Assembly (NCBI GenBank): GCA_026874595.1
Contig: CM049309.1
Span: 52,984,079-53,048,078 of the forward strand
DNA: 64,000 nt
Direction: 5' to 3'
DNA from: Sipunculus nudus
Lineage: Eukaryota > Annelida > Sipuncula > Golfingiida > Sipunculidae
The translations under genes were made by a program, and so were the position numbers. The notes under the pieces are model-generated. The model had not been told where the DNA came from, ran no database searches, and worked only from the letters and a program-made list of their open reading frames with translations. Positions 19,568 through 29,594 of this stretch are shown in pieces (the stretch's first letter is position 1; every line of letters starts with the position of its first letter).

Positions 19568-20662
19568 GCACCTGATGAGATGTGTGACGCGGCAAGCATC
19601 AGAACGATGATGCACCACGCGGCACATCCACAATACGCTGACGTAGCGATCCGGTTCAGGTCATTCAGACTGTGGCAGGCGTCGTCAATTCAACCTGTCG
19701 CCAGACTCTGTCAAGCGGGCTTCTTTTACATAGGCCAGGACGACCGTGTACGCTGTTTTATGTGCGGAGGTGGACTTTGTAATTGGGATGCAGACGATAA
19801 TCCTTGGACCGAACACGCACGTTGGTTCCCCCGCTGTGAGTTCCTGAATGCATGCAGACACATACCGGAGGTCCAGAATGCCATCAACGGTATGATAGAC
19901 CAGTCTGAACAGGCGGGTGAGAACCGTTCACGAACTGATATTTCTGACGTTGTTGCTTCTTTTATGACTACACCAATGGTTAAAGAGGCACTTGAAATGG
20001 GCTTTACAAGGGATAGCATTAAGGGTGCTATGCGACTAAAGGGACGGGCATGTGTTGACATCAATGAACTGATGGATGCTGTAAAAAAGTTTGAAGTGAC
20101 TCAAAGCCGTTTTGAAAAAACAGTCACATATGCAAACATTGCACATACAGAGATTGATTCGGAGGATGAAAACGAACCGGAAAATGCTTCTACCTCTGTT
20201 GCAGCCTCAGCGTGCAAGAACGGCGAGTGTGGAACAAGCCAGGGTGAGGAGGCAACAGGAACGAGCACCCAGAAAACAGAGAAATGTTCTGATAGCTCTA
20301 AGAAACGTAAGAAAAAGAAGACACAGAAGAAGAAGCAAAATAAGAAAAGCGAACAGGTCCCACAGCCGACACCTGGTAGCGCCGGGGAAACAGCAGATGA
20401 CAAAGAAAGCGAAAAGGCCCCACAGCCGACAGGTAGTAGCGCCGGGGAAACGGCTGATGACAAAGAACGCCGTGATACACTTTCCGCAGAAATACAGGCA
20501 CTCCGCGACAAGACGAAGTGCAAAGTCTGTCTGACGAGCGAGGTTAACATCGTCTTCTTACCATGCAGCCATTTGGTCTGTTGCCTTGACTGTTCCCTGC
20601 AGCTGCAAAAATGTCCCATTTGTCGTGAACTCATTAAAGCCACAGTGAAAACATTTATGTGA
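19568..20662 (+). CDS. Spliced IAP, exon 2 (BIR2, UBA, RING)
   Basis: Begins at the acceptor and encodes about 364 aa. In order: a canonical BIR (GFFYIG, CFMC, DDNPW, closing H/C), a UBA-like helix bundle with the signature EMGF about 120 residues further on, an acidic linker, a Lys-rich stretch (KKRKKKKTQKKK) that could be a nuclear signal, a two-copy 20-residue repeat, and a C-terminal RING (CKVC, PCSHLVCC, CPIC). With exon 1 this gives BIR-BIR-UBA-RING (about 621 aa), the layout of animal cIAP/XIAP-type proteins rather than of short viral IAPs. UBA domains bind ubiquitin chains. Capture of a host gene is likely. Confidence 0.85.
   Translation, partial: APDEMCDAASIRTMMHHAAHPQYADVAIRFRSFRLWQASSIQPVARLCQAGFFYIGQDDRVRCFMCGGGLCNWDADDNPWTEHARWFPRCEFLNACRHIPEVQNAINGMIDQSEQAGENRSRTDISDVVASFMTTPMVKEALEMGFTRDSIKGAMRLKGRACVDINELMDAVKKFEVTQSRFEKTVTYANIAHTEIDSEDENEPENASTSVAASACKNGECGTSQGEEATGTSTQKTEKCSDSSKKRKKKKTQKKKQNKKSEQVPQPTPGSAGETADDKESEKAPQPTGSSAGETADDKERRDTLSAEIQALRDKTKCKVCLTSEVNIVFLPCSHLVCCLDCSLQLQKCPICRELIKATVKTFM
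20344..20463 (+). repeat. 60-bp tandem repeat, two copies, in IAP exon 2
   Basis: Copies at 20344-20403 and 20404-20463 differ at only a few bases and encode a 20-residue Pro/Gly/Ala-rich unit between the Lys-rich tract and the RING. Being a multiple of three, it keeps the frame. Confidence 0.85.
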
Positions 20663-20924
20663 ATGACACACAAGGGTCATATGATGGTAAATAACGATTC
20701 GTGCGTATACTACACCGACACGCAGTGTGAAAAGAGGTACAATATTTGACTCTCCCCCTAAGTGTTGTTACTGCTACCGCTTCATTTCTGATACATACAT
20801 ATTTGCCATATACAGTTAGTGGTGTGTATGTATCATGTATAGCCCCCGTTACACCACGTAGATCGCTTAGCATAAAGGCACGTGGTCTGCCGTGTTGCAC
20901 AACACATATTCCCCACGTCTTCCA

Positions 20925-20930
20925 TATATA
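20925..20930 (+). promoter_or_regulatory. TATA box (TATATA)
   Basis: TATATA 50 bp before the ATG of the third IAP gene at 20980. Confidence 0.45.
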
Positions 20931-20979
20931 GCCGCGCTCCAGGGACTGCACTGCAGTCTGTACTCGACCATCCGTTAAC

Positions 20980-21567
20980 ATGTCTGACATATCTCTCTCC
21001 GTGCCCGCCATGAGAAAGGTAACAACGTTAACTGAGGTTGTAGGACAGGAGGTATTACCCACCGTCTATTTAACTCAGCCTTCTATGCAACAGTACATAG
21101 ATCGCCTGGCGTCGTTTTTACCGAACTGGCCTGTACGCGACATACAAAAGCCTGCCAGGCTGGCAGAAGCTGGCTTGTATTACACGGGCAGCGCAGACAA
21201 GGTTAAGTGTTTCCAATGCGGTGTCCTTCTTGACCAGTGGTTGCCAGAACACGACCCGTGGGTAGAGCATGCCAAACGGACACATGGATGCTCTTTCCTG
21301 GATGCACGCCTAAGCGTAACCTCGCATGAAACCGTCTTAGCGTCACCCAAAGCTACCGATCAACAAACAACACGTCAAACCCCAATACAAGACGAAGGAC
21401 AAAACGAGGACAGGTGTTTGTGCAAGGTGTGTTTTGCAGAGGAAGTGAGTGTCGTCTTCTTGCCTTGTAATCACCTGCTGGTGTGCAACACATGCTCTGC
21501 TCAGCTTCAGGTTTGCCCCCAATGCAATGTGCGCGCATCAAACAAGATACGTATATATTTATGTTGA
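20980..21567 (+). CDS. Inhibitor of apoptosis protein (single BIR-RING), 195 aa
   Basis: ATG 20980, 50 bp past a TATA box. One BIR (residues ~40-110; GLYYTG, CFQC, HDPW, H/C end) and a C-terminal RING (residues ~145-190; CKVC, PCNHLLVC, CPQC) joined by a short polar linker. This is the minimal viral IAP form. Its BIR and RING resemble those of the neighbouring spliced IAP more than those of the first IAP, which suggests local duplication with loss of domains. A plus-strand AATAAA follows at 21697. Confidence 0.92.
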   Translation: MSDISLSVPAMRKVTTLTEVVGQEVLPTVYLTQPSMQQYIDRLASFLPNWPVRDIQKPARLAEAGLYYTGSADKVKCFQCGVLLDQWLPEHDPWVEHAKRTHGCSFLDARLSVTSHETVLASPKATDQQTTRQTPIQDEGQNEDRCLCKVCFAEEVSVVFLPCNHLLVCNTCSAQLQVCPQCNVRASNKIRIYLC

Positions 21568-21696
21568 GTATCGACTAACACGTTGTTGTACTGGCGCGCG
21601 GACTTTATTTCCCACGGACTATGTGTATAATCAGTCGTATATACTAAATCAGTTCGTATAACGGCCCCTGTGGACATTGTGTATTACTGTATATGA

Positions 21697-21702
21697 AATA
21701 AA
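21697..21702 (+). terminator. AATAAA poly(A) signal
   Basis: AATAAA 130 bp past the stop of the single-BIR IAP gene, before the next plus-strand gene. Confidence 0.5.
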
Positions 21703-21819
21703 AACAGGTTTATGTACAGCTCCGGTTAGTCCGGGCGCGTATTTACTGCATGTTTGTTACATATCGTATAAACCGTCGTATCCATAACCGTCTTTATTGT
21801 GTTTTTGTTGATATTTGTG

Positions 21820-24800
21820 ATGTACGTTAAGTGTTCGTATGAGTGTATCTGTCCAAATGCTCCTGGATATTTGAACGCAGTAAATGTAACGATGGATTGT
21901 CAGCATTTTGTCTTTTGCCGTAGGGTGTCATGCAAGAACGAAGGTCTGGTGCCCTATGCACCTTCCGAATCATTGAAGCGTAAGCTCCAAGTGCGTGGCA
22001 CGAATTTTAAAAAACGCGGCCGTAAACCATGGGATCTTTGGGTTGAAAGGACGTCTGTTGACACTAGCCCTTGTGAAAATGGGTTCATCCTCGGGTTTGA
22101 TCCTACGACATGGACTCCAGTGGCGATCATACACCTGTACACGGGTTTCTTGATGTATCGGGCAGATACCCAAAGTTTGTTTTGGAGGGGCTACATTTCC
22201 AATGACACAAAGGTGAACGGGTCGGTGTCACTAGGTGCGCACTTGAGCCAACTGATCAAGTTACCAGACCCTTACTTGTTTCACACTGTGCATGCCGACT
22301 GGAAGGGCCTGACAGGGGCATTTCAAGGAAGACATATGCAACCGGGTTTCATGGATATGGGAGTTCGCCGATTCAACCAAGACGCGAATGCCATAGAGTC
22401 AGGGCTGGCCCCGTGCGACGCAGACAGTGCATGGGGGAACTGCCGTTCATCTTTCATAGAGTCCCTACCGGTTGAATTCCAGGGTGATGGGGATATCTCA
22501 ACAGCCCTCGATCTTCACAAAGCAGGTGACCAATGGCGGGAAAATGAAGAACACTTAGTGCGGGATGCGGGGGCAGCTGTCCTGACGTACGAGACGGTTC
22601 ATCTTTCAGGCAAACGCTACAGGCTGCTACTAGCTGACCTACTGCCACAAAACGGGAAAAACCATAAATCGTGCAACGCGTCTGACAAACGCTGGCAAAA
22701 TACTGCCGACCCGTCGGACGAAAGTCTACACACGTGTGACTGTTACAGCTACCGTCTGAAGGATCACCCAGTTCTGTGGAAGGCCTTAACACCCACGTCT
22801 TACGCCCTCTGCGAACTGGATAATTTCGAACTGGCTCCGGCATGGGTATGCGTCTGGACAGCAGACAAACATCGGGAGGACAAAAGCGCCGTTGACACAT
22901 CACGCAACTTGGACAACCTCTTGGGACGGGAGCGATTTGCGACCGTGCGGGCTAAATGCCACCAGTGGATGAACAAACTTCTGTGCTTGATCGCTGACGC
23001 CGCCAAAACAGGCGTACCATCCGAGGACACGCAACTACGGCATTTAGAAAAAAGACAGAAACGGAATTTAAGTATATGTTCACAACCGAGCCTGCACGGC
23101 ACAGAGAAATGGGTCGCGTCGACCTGTAGACAGAAGAAACAAACAGAGTTACCACACCTTTCATGGTTGGACACAGCCTGGGCTGACAAAGCCGAAAAAC
23201 TAGGTTTGACCACCTCGGAGCTTGCTGCTTACAACTGTGAGCGGGTCGCCAGGTTGGTTGCAGTCCCTCGGGCACAGCTCCCGAAACTTGCAGCAGACAA
23301 CAAAAGCCACACTACAACGAAAGCATATGGGGTGGACCATCCGTCATTCGTTCAGAGTAAACCCGGCGTTACGTTCGAGGAATACGACAGCGACGTGGAC
23401 GAAGACACATCACAACATGCTGTCACAGCAAAGGAGACTTTTTCCGGTGAGGCAACGTCGACAAGTACGTCTGCAAGTGACGACACAGTTTTGCCTGTAG
23501 AAAGGCCAAAAGAGGCTACCAGTGTGACCCCTGTGTGGTTGTGCGATATAATGGGGAAGGTCATGGCAGCGTACGTGTACATGTGTGTGAACTATGTGTC
23601 GAGATGCAGAGGGACGGGTGTCGCACGTTTGAAGTCTCACGTGAGGCAATCGATGCGTTTGCGGGAGCGGAGAAAGGATGAACCGCCTGATGCAGACGTT
23701 GTCCTGTTTAACCTGCTGTCCCCCGAGCTGCCACAACACCACGTATACATACGGCTTATGGGCGACATGTGCAAGGAGGACAAGATTGCCCTGAAGGTGT
23801 TGTTGACGGCTGCTGCTGACGTGGTGGGGTTCAGCGCTGCAGACTGTTTCGAGAATGGGTCGCTGACCACCGATGATACCCCATACAGCAGACAGAGGAT
23901 TCAGGAGGGCGATGTTTACGTAGGCGCGGTATGGCCACTGTCTGAACGAACCTGCGTCAGAGAAGAACCAGAACAAGCGTTCCGTTTGTTGCTGGAAAAA
24001 TGCAGGGAGAAGTGGGACGATTCAGTGTCCCGACGGGATTCCCTGTGGTCATATATGCCGAAAACGGATAACATGCTGTGGGATAAAGGATGCGAGCACG
24101 CCCGGATCCAGACATCGGCACAAGTGCGACGCATGGCCGGGTGGCTGGGTCTGCACCTTTCAGGAAAGACGGCGATCTACCTGTTAGCGACATGCATACC
24201 CGACTGTATGGGTAATGCATGCGATCAAACAAAAGCAGGAGGGGCTTCCCCGTTGGTCAATATGATAATGGAGGACATCGTCCTGAGCCATGCGATGAAA
24301 CCAAAGACGGCAAAGGAACAGGACCTCTTGGTGTCGGGCGACTGGTGGGACTGTGGGAAAACAGACCTCTGGACACAACGGCTGTCGCTTTTGAACATAG
24401 AGGATAAATGGAAGGCAAAGATCGCACGGCATTTGAAACCGTTGGGAATATGGGTGCTGCATTTTGTGGAAAGGTTCATGCACGCCCACGTTACGAGTGG
24501 TTCAAGTTCAAATAACGTGGTGCACGCCCGTTTCCGGGCGGGCAGCTACTTGGCCACTACCCTGTTGTTGAAAGCCATCGGGCGGCTGTGCGGAATGTGC
24601 CGCATATTTTTGCGTCGGCTACCTGTCCCTCCGACGGACGCTAAGGAGGCGCCAACGCTTAGACAAAAACGGGTCAATTTTTTGCGTCGAAGGGCACAAA
24701 ACATAAACAACATCTGCGTGCACATCGCAGAAAGGTTGCTTGACACAGGATCCGAATCAGATGAGCTGCGGGCACACATGCGCTGCATGATCACAAGAAA

Positions 24801-25086
24801 AGCACCATTATTCCTGTGGGATCCCTCCCGTCCAAACCTATCTGGATACCTGAAGCGTTGCATAAAGGATTCCTGCCCTGCAGTATCGACTGGACAGACC
24901 GAAAGATGGCTGAGGAGCATCACCCAATATAAGGCGGTGGCCAGTGGTAACAGCCAGTCCGCCTTGTGGGATATACACACGTGCATCCACGGCACGCCGT
25001 TTACTGCACAAGACAGCGTGACAGATGTTCACAGCTCTCCTGTTTGGAATGACTTTTGCGTTTGGATGAAAACGCACGTGTTTTAA
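21820..25086 (+). CDS. Hypothetical protein, 1088 aa
   Basis: First in-frame ATG 21820; the frame extends to a GTG at 21799 that would add seven hydrophobic residues. A long intact frame of unknown family. The first ~60 residues are Cys-rich (CSYECIC and further Cys), as in a metal-binding or disulphide-linked region. An acidic patch (YDSDVDED) followed by a Ser/Thr-rich linker lies near the middle and appears to separate two domains. The C-terminal half is helical with basic clusters and scattered CxxC pairs. It heads a run of four closely spaced plus-strand genes; the next starts 10 bp after its stop. Confidence 0.75.
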   Translation: MYVKCSYECICPNAPGYLNAVNVTMDCQHFVFCRRVSCKNEGLVPYAPSESLKRKLQVRGTNFKKRGRKPWDLWVERTSVDTSPCENGFILGFDPTTWTPVAIIHLYTGFLMYRADTQSLFWRGYISNDTKVNGSVSLGAHLSQLIKLPDPYLFHTVHADWKGLTGAFQGRHMQPGFMDMGVRRFNQDANAIESGLAPCDADSAWGNCRSSFIESLPVEFQGDGDISTALDLHKAGDQWRENEEHLVRDAGAAVLTYETVHLSGKRYRLLLADLLPQNGKNHKSCNASDKRWQNTADPSDESLHTCDCYSYRLKDHPVLWKALTPTSYALCELDNFELAPAWVCVWTADKHREDKSAVDTSRNLDNLLGRERFATVRAKCHQWMNKLLCLIADAAKTGVPSEDTQLRHLEKRQKRNLSICSQPSLHGTEKWVASTCRQKKQTELPHLSWLDTAWADKAEKLGLTTSELAAYNCERVARLVAVPRAQLPKLAADNKSHTTTKAYGVDHPSFVQSKPGVTFEEYDSDVDEDTSQHAVTAKETFSGEATSTSTSASDDTVLPVERPKEATSVTPVWLCDIMGKVMAAYVYMCVNYVSRCRGTGVARLKSHVRQSMRLRERRKDEPPDADVVLFNLLSPELPQHHVYIRLMGDMCKEDKIALKVLLTAAADVVGFSAADCFENGSLTTDDTPYSRQRIQEGDVYVGAVWPLSERTCVREEPEQAFRLLLEKCREKWDDSVSRRDSLWSYMPKTDNMLWDKGCEHARIQTSAQVRRMAGWLGLHLSGKTAIYLLATCIPDCMGNACDQTKAGGASPLVNMIMEDIVLSHAMKPKTAKEQDLLVSGDWWDCGKTDLWTQRLSLLNIEDKWKAKIARHLKPLGIWVLHFVERFMHAHVTSGSSSNNVVHARFRAGSYLATTLLLKAIGRLCGMCRIFLRRLPVPPTDAKEAPTLRQKRVNFLRRRAQNINNICVHIAERLLDTGSESDELRAHMRCMITRKAPLFLWDPSRPNLSGYLKRCIKDSCPAVSTGQTERWLRSITQYKAVASGNSQSALWDIHTCIHGTPFTAQDSVTDVHSSPVWNDFCVWMKTHVF

Positions 25087-25095
25087 AAATCACGA

Positions 25096-27393
25096 ATGTC
25101 GTCTGTATCGTATCACGCGCCATCAGCGACGCGCCCTCGAGATGGGGGCGATTCGACCACCACCACCGAATCCGTCATTCACGCTCACACCCAATTTCTA
25201 CGGGGGTTATGCCGGGCGATGTTCCTCACGCACGACCAAACAGCGGACAAGGCCGGTCTGGACGGATTTCTCACACAAAGCGTAAAACATGCGATCCGAG
25301 ATTCAGGTCTCGCTGCCTTCAAAATTACGCAGTGTGATCTGTCAACAGAAGAGGTTTTTCTGTTAAGATGCGTAGCTCAACCACTGCTGTTCGACCCCGA
25401 AGGTGTTGACCGGTTATCGGACTTGTGTTCCTTCTTTGAGACGGGAGGCCCGAATGCAACTGCATGGTTGTATACTTACAATCTGGGACTGCGGTTTTAC
25501 AAGTGGTTCTGTCACAATTGGTCCAATGATACTGATCGACAGAGAGAATCGGGTTTTGCGCAAGACGTTTCTTTGGTTTATGACCTGTGCTGCGCGTGCA
25601 GTCTGAGTGTTATACCCTTTGAAACGGACGTGGACGATGACGCACATGCCGCTTGCCTGTCGCGGGCCAGAGAATACAGGCGTCGTCTGAGACGCGTCTT
25701 CCTACATGAAAGTTTAAGCGATTGCCTGTCAATAGATGTAGAGCTACAGGAGGCCATAATCAACTGTATATACGAATTCGGAAGCGGCGCATCCGCCCCA
25801 GCACGCCAATGGTACCTGTCGCTGTCCGAAAACCTGATACAAACCACAAAAGGGGAAGGCTCAGGAGACGCAGCAGACGAGCAGGGCGTGACGGAGCACG
25901 CAGAGATGCCCACACCGTCTTGCCTGGGTGAAGTCATACGCAACAGGATTTCATTTTTCCGTGAGGTTTGTTCTTCTGCCCAGCCCACGTTTGCCCCAGC
26001 GGATGAAAGCAACGGCGACCAGGGTAATTCGGAAACGTGGCAGCGGGCGTGTTCTGAACCTGTTGCTCCGAGTTTGGTACACGTATCCTCGTTGAACGCA
26101 GTTGAACACCTTAGCCGTGTAAACCTTTGCCGCTCCACTTCCGCCAGGGCGGTAGCCGTATCATTACCAAATGGCTGCATTGTGAACGCGGGTCCAGACC
26201 CCAGGACTGATCTGTTCTCAGGTATGGGGCCTATCATGAAACATTGGCTAAACCGTTGCAAGACGGCGTGTAGCGAAAAGCGACCGCATGCGCTGTCCCA
26301 GCAGCGAACGGGTCACATGGATGCAGTTATCCTCCATAAAATTAAGAACATGAGTAAAATGCTGCGACGCACCGTGTTTGTACCACTCGGAAGGGGACCG
26401 GCTGTCATGAGTGTCGGAACAAACAATGTAGAAAACAAATCACAAGAAGCAGACCTTGTAGGTTTCGTGTTACGTTCCTTTATACAGGAAAGGTACCGTT
26501 GGCAGATGTACAGCACGATATCAGATACGTTGGCTGGTGGACTAGAATACATAACATTCTTGAAGGTTGCGTGCTCGCTGTGCCAGGCCAAGTGCGTCCG
26601 GAAGCCATTCATAACAGAGTTCACCCGCAGCGTTTGCGTTGACGTAGATCGTCTGAACAAGGGCGGGAAATGTCAACCCCGCTTCGTGCACACACCGAGC
26701 CTGCGGGTGGGAACTCCTTACGGAGGGTTCTCAGTCACAGCCCTGCCCTTGTCATGGCACAGGGTTTACGAAGCCCCTGCTCCGCCTGCGATGGCAAAAC
26801 GGGTTTCGCGTGAACTGTACGTGCACGCCGAACGCCACATGATGCTCTGTTCCGGTGACAGGCACGGGGTGCCGATGGCATACGTCACATCCGGGCGGTT
26901 CGGTCCAGTGACAGTCACAGGATCTACGAAGGACCCTCCCGCCGTGGTAGGGACGCCGAGATGCACCGGGAAGAAAAAAGGTTGCGTATCGAAAGCATCG
27001 CTGTGCGTCGTGCAGGTATGCAATGGTGAGAGAACGTGCTACGAACTTGTCCACACCATCGGGGAAGGCTTCGAGAACGCAGTTTGCTGTTCCTGCGAAG
27101 CAAAAAACGCACAAGCGCTTCAGAGAGCGACGTGGGTGCGTCATTTCGAAGACACACACTTCCACGGACCCTCATCGAGCTGGAACGAGAACACAAACGA
27201 AACAGAGCTGTCGCTCCATGAAAAGAGAGTGAAGCATGTCGTGGGTCTTTGCCGGATCAAAATCCCGCAAAAACACCTGTGTCAAGGTTGCCTTTGTTGG
27301 TATGCATGTGATTGCGCGATGCACTTGCATGACAGCATTCACGAATACATGCGTGTTTTTGGCCTTCCCGAACTGACAGGCGGAACAGCATGA
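25096..27393 (+). CDS. Cys-rich protein, 765 aa (possible packaging protein)
   Basis: ATG 25096, only 10 bp after the previous stop. Cysteine pairs recur through the C-terminal half: CSLCQAKC near residue 495, CCSCEAK near 660 and a dense cluster CQGCLCWYACDC near 730, with nearby histidines, suggesting several zinc sites. There are no membrane segments. Size and CxxC content recall the UL32-type packaging accessory protein of other herpesviruses, but residue-by-residue similarity cannot be claimed by eye. It could equally be a zinc-binding regulator. Confidence 0.75.
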   Translation: MSSVSYHAPSATRPRDGGDSTTTTESVIHAHTQFLRGLCRAMFLTHDQTADKAGLDGFLTQSVKHAIRDSGLAAFKITQCDLSTEEVFLLRCVAQPLLFDPEGVDRLSDLCSFFETGGPNATAWLYTYNLGLRFYKWFCHNWSNDTDRQRESGFAQDVSLVYDLCCACSLSVIPFETDVDDDAHAACLSRAREYRRRLRRVFLHESLSDCLSIDVELQEAIINCIYEFGSGASAPARQWYLSLSENLIQTTKGEGSGDAADEQGVTEHAEMPTPSCLGEVIRNRISFFREVCSSAQPTFAPADESNGDQGNSETWQRACSEPVAPSLVHVSSLNAVEHLSRVNLCRSTSARAVAVSLPNGCIVNAGPDPRTDLFSGMGPIMKHWLNRCKTACSEKRPHALSQQRTGHMDAVILHKIKNMSKMLRRTVFVPLGRGPAVMSVGTNNVENKSQEADLVGFVLRSFIQERYRWQMYSTISDTLAGGLEYITFLKVACSLCQAKCVRKPFITEFTRSVCVDVDRLNKGGKCQPRFVHTPSLRVGTPYGGFSVTALPLSWHRVYEAPAPPAMAKRVSRELYVHAERHMMLCSGDRHGVPMAYVTSGRFGPVTVTGSTKDPPAVVGTPRCTGKKKGCVSKASLCVVQVCNGERTCYELVHTIGEGFENAVCCSCEAKNAQALQRATWVRHFEDTHFHGPSSSWNENTNETELSLHEKRVKHVVGLCRIKIPQKHLCQGCLCWYACDCAMHLHDSIHEYMRVFGLPELTGGTA

Positions 27394-27507
27394 TCCACAT
27401 CCGACACCTTGTATTTGTGACGGAGATCCGTGGTTGCGTCACACGATGTACAATTCAGTCCTGGCAGCAAAGTGCATTTTGTTCATATCACGAATACATC
27501 CGCACTC

Positions 27508-28584
27508 ATGGACACGGCAGATCATACCACTAAAAATACCCGCAATCGCGAGTCAATGGCCGCTCTTCACCATATAGCTGCCATAGCCACATGCCAGGAA
27601 ACGCAGGACGGGCCCGCACCTCTGCCAGGCGTGACAGTCCGCGAACAGAAAATGGACCAGGAAGCGTTAGAAAACTGGTTGTGCGCAGGAATGTTAGAAT
27701 GTGCGGAAGACGCACGGGTGCAACCGAAAAGGAAAAAGATCGAGAAAAAGGAAATAATTCATGCAACCAAGTCAAAGAGCCAACAATGCCGTTCTGACCG
27801 TACGCTCCACGGAAAAAGCAAGTTACGTTTATCTTCTTCCGTCGCGCAACCTAAACCGAATCAGAACATTCAAACAACTGCCAGCACCCCACAAACGCCC
27901 TCTGAGACGAAGTATGACAAACATCCCAGCACAACTCCAGACACTACGGATGTCACGTCTCTTGATACGCATTCAACGAAACGCCACCGGCCATGTTCTG
28001 TTCACGGATCCTTGGAGCCTGTGCCACCGGGGGACCGCCAGTTCCCTCACCCCCATTCTGTGCTGGTACAATGCAAGCATCCTAAAATGAACCGCTACAT
28101 AGAAAATATGATATCCACACAGGGATATCTAATGGAGGAAATGGATCCGGTGACCGGGGCCGTCCATCGCCTGTGGTATGTCCACTTGGAAGACTTGGTA
28201 AAAAGGGACGGCGCTCCCGTGAGACCGTGCACCGACGTGCGCTTGTATGACCTAGCACCTGTAACGGACACGACGATTGATGATGACGACGAGCCCTTAG
28301 AATACCCCGCTTACTGTGTCTTGTGCAAACCTTCACAAGACAACGGCGCAAAAGCTGTCCGCGTCACAAACAAGCGGGACGACGGACAAGAACGCCCGAT
28401 GAACCTGGCGATGGACATTCAGACGCGCAAGCCTTTGTTTATGGTTGAAGCCAACGAAATGTATGAAAGCAAGGCATCGCACCATGGCGGCGTGCCTACC
28501 GTGTTTGTCGTTTGCTCTGACCCCGAATCCGTCTTCTACAAAAAGATGAAGGAAATGGGATGCACGTGCGGTGACACGGACTAG
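27508..28584 (+). CDS. Hypothetical protein, 358 aa
   Basis: First ATG 27508; the frame runs upstream to a GTG at 27430. The N-terminal half (to residue ~180) is polar and basic with a Lys/Arg-rich cluster (KRKKIEKKE near residue 75) and Ser/Thr/Pro stretches, so it is probably disordered with a nuclear signal. The C-terminal half is compact and ends with a Cys pair (GCTCGD). The family was not recognised. It sits third in the plus-strand run. Confidence 0.7.
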   Translation: MDTADHTTKNTRNRESMAALHHIAAIATCQETQDGPAPLPGVTVREQKMDQEALENWLCAGMLECAEDARVQPKRKKIEKKEIIHATKSKSQQCRSDRTLHGKSKLRLSSSVAQPKPNQNIQTTASTPQTPSETKYDKHPSTTPDTTDVTSLDTHSTKRHRPCSVHGSLEPVPPGDRQFPHPHSVLVQCKHPKMNRYIENMISTQGYLMEEMDPVTGAVHRLWYVHLEDLVKRDGAPVRPCTDVRLYDLAPVTDTTIDDDDEPLEYPAYCVLCKPSQDNGAKAVRVTNKRDDGQERPMNLAMDIQTRKPLFMVEANEMYESKASHHGGVPTVFVVCSDPESVFYKKMKEMGCTCGDTD

Positions 28585-28653
28585 AAATCGCGCACGGTAG
28601 ACACCTTTTATTTGTGTTTGTCACAACGTCTGTTGTGCCCCCCGAACAAAAGT

Positions 28654-29370
28654 ATGACTCTTGAAACTATGCACCGCACAACCGGTAGAAAGACCCGCCT
28701 GTCTGCTACGGTTCCCGGAAGTGGAACACCAAACTCTAACAGTCGTGTCACAGATTACGTGTTGAACACGCTGCACCTCGAATCAGATGGAATCCTTCTT
28801 TACTGGTGCCTCGACAGCGGTTCGGATGTTCACGTGTTTTTCAACCTGGCGACGAGTGGTGATAAAACGGTCGTATTCCACGTCACAGGAAACAGAGTTC
28901 TTGTACGGTCAACGGATCTCGACATGCAGTTCAAACGATGGTTGGGGTCAGATTCCGCACGGCACAGCACTTCAGACACCAGTGTTGACGTCGAGACGGA
29001 CTCCACGTCAGTTTGTATTTGGCAGGCTGGAGACGAGCGCGTCTCGTTCATACGCGGGAAGGGAAAAGGGAAGCTGAACCGTTTCGTGCGTGGGATGAAA
29101 CAAACATTTCGCGGACAACGCGGAGGACCCGCCGGGCTGTTGACAGGGCCCTTGCCTGCGGATATCGTGATCGGAGTGTCGCCGTCGAACGCTGTTAACG
29201 CCAGCATAACTCGTCACCCGTGGGAAGACGTCACGAGTTACATTTTCCCCGACGCCGGTTCTATATCGATGAACTTGGGTCTACCAGGGACAGTGAGAGC
29301 TGATCTGAACGACGTGTTGCGTGTTTGTTGCTGTATTTTTCATATCGTTCGTCAGCAAAGTTTACCGTGA
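28654..29370 (+). CDS. Hypothetical protein, 238 aa
   Basis: ATG 28654; the frame extends upstream to a TTG at 28612. A compact protein with beta-rich sequence in the first half and a basic Gly/Lys patch (RGKGKGK) near residue 135, followed by a Gly/Pro-rich turn. No signal peptide; family not recognised. Last gene of the plus-strand run, with AATAAA 78 bp after the stop. Confidence 0.68.
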   Translation: MTLETMHRTTGRKTRLSATVPGSGTPNSNSRVTDYVLNTLHLESDGILLYWCLDSGSDVHVFFNLATSGDKTVVFHVTGNRVLVRSTDLDMQFKRWLGSDSARHSTSDTSVDVETDSTSVCIWQAGDERVSFIRGKGKGKLNRFVRGMKQTFRGQRGGPAGLLTGPLPADIVIGVSPSNAVNASITRHPWEDVTSYIFPDAGSISMNLGLPGTVRADLNDVLRVCCCIFHIVRQQSLP

Positions 29371-29447
29371 ACACCCGACATTTTGTTATAGTTCACAGTT
29401 CGGATATATACGGATTCAGGCACATGTATATCACTTGTTTGCTTTTC

Positions 29448-29453
29448 AATAAA
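29448..29453 (+). terminator. AATAAA poly(A) signal
   Basis: AATAAA 78 bp after the stop at 29370 and before the convergent gB-like gene; probably ends transcripts of the four-gene plus-strand run. Confidence 0.55.
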
Positions 29454-29594
29454 CGACAACAACTGACACGTTTTCTTGTTACTTTTATTGATCATTATAC
29501 AATGGTGGAAAGAGGGGGGGGGGTGGTCCATTACTTGTACAGTTGCATACAAGACAACCCATAGGTCTATATAAGACGTATACGTTTTTTTATT

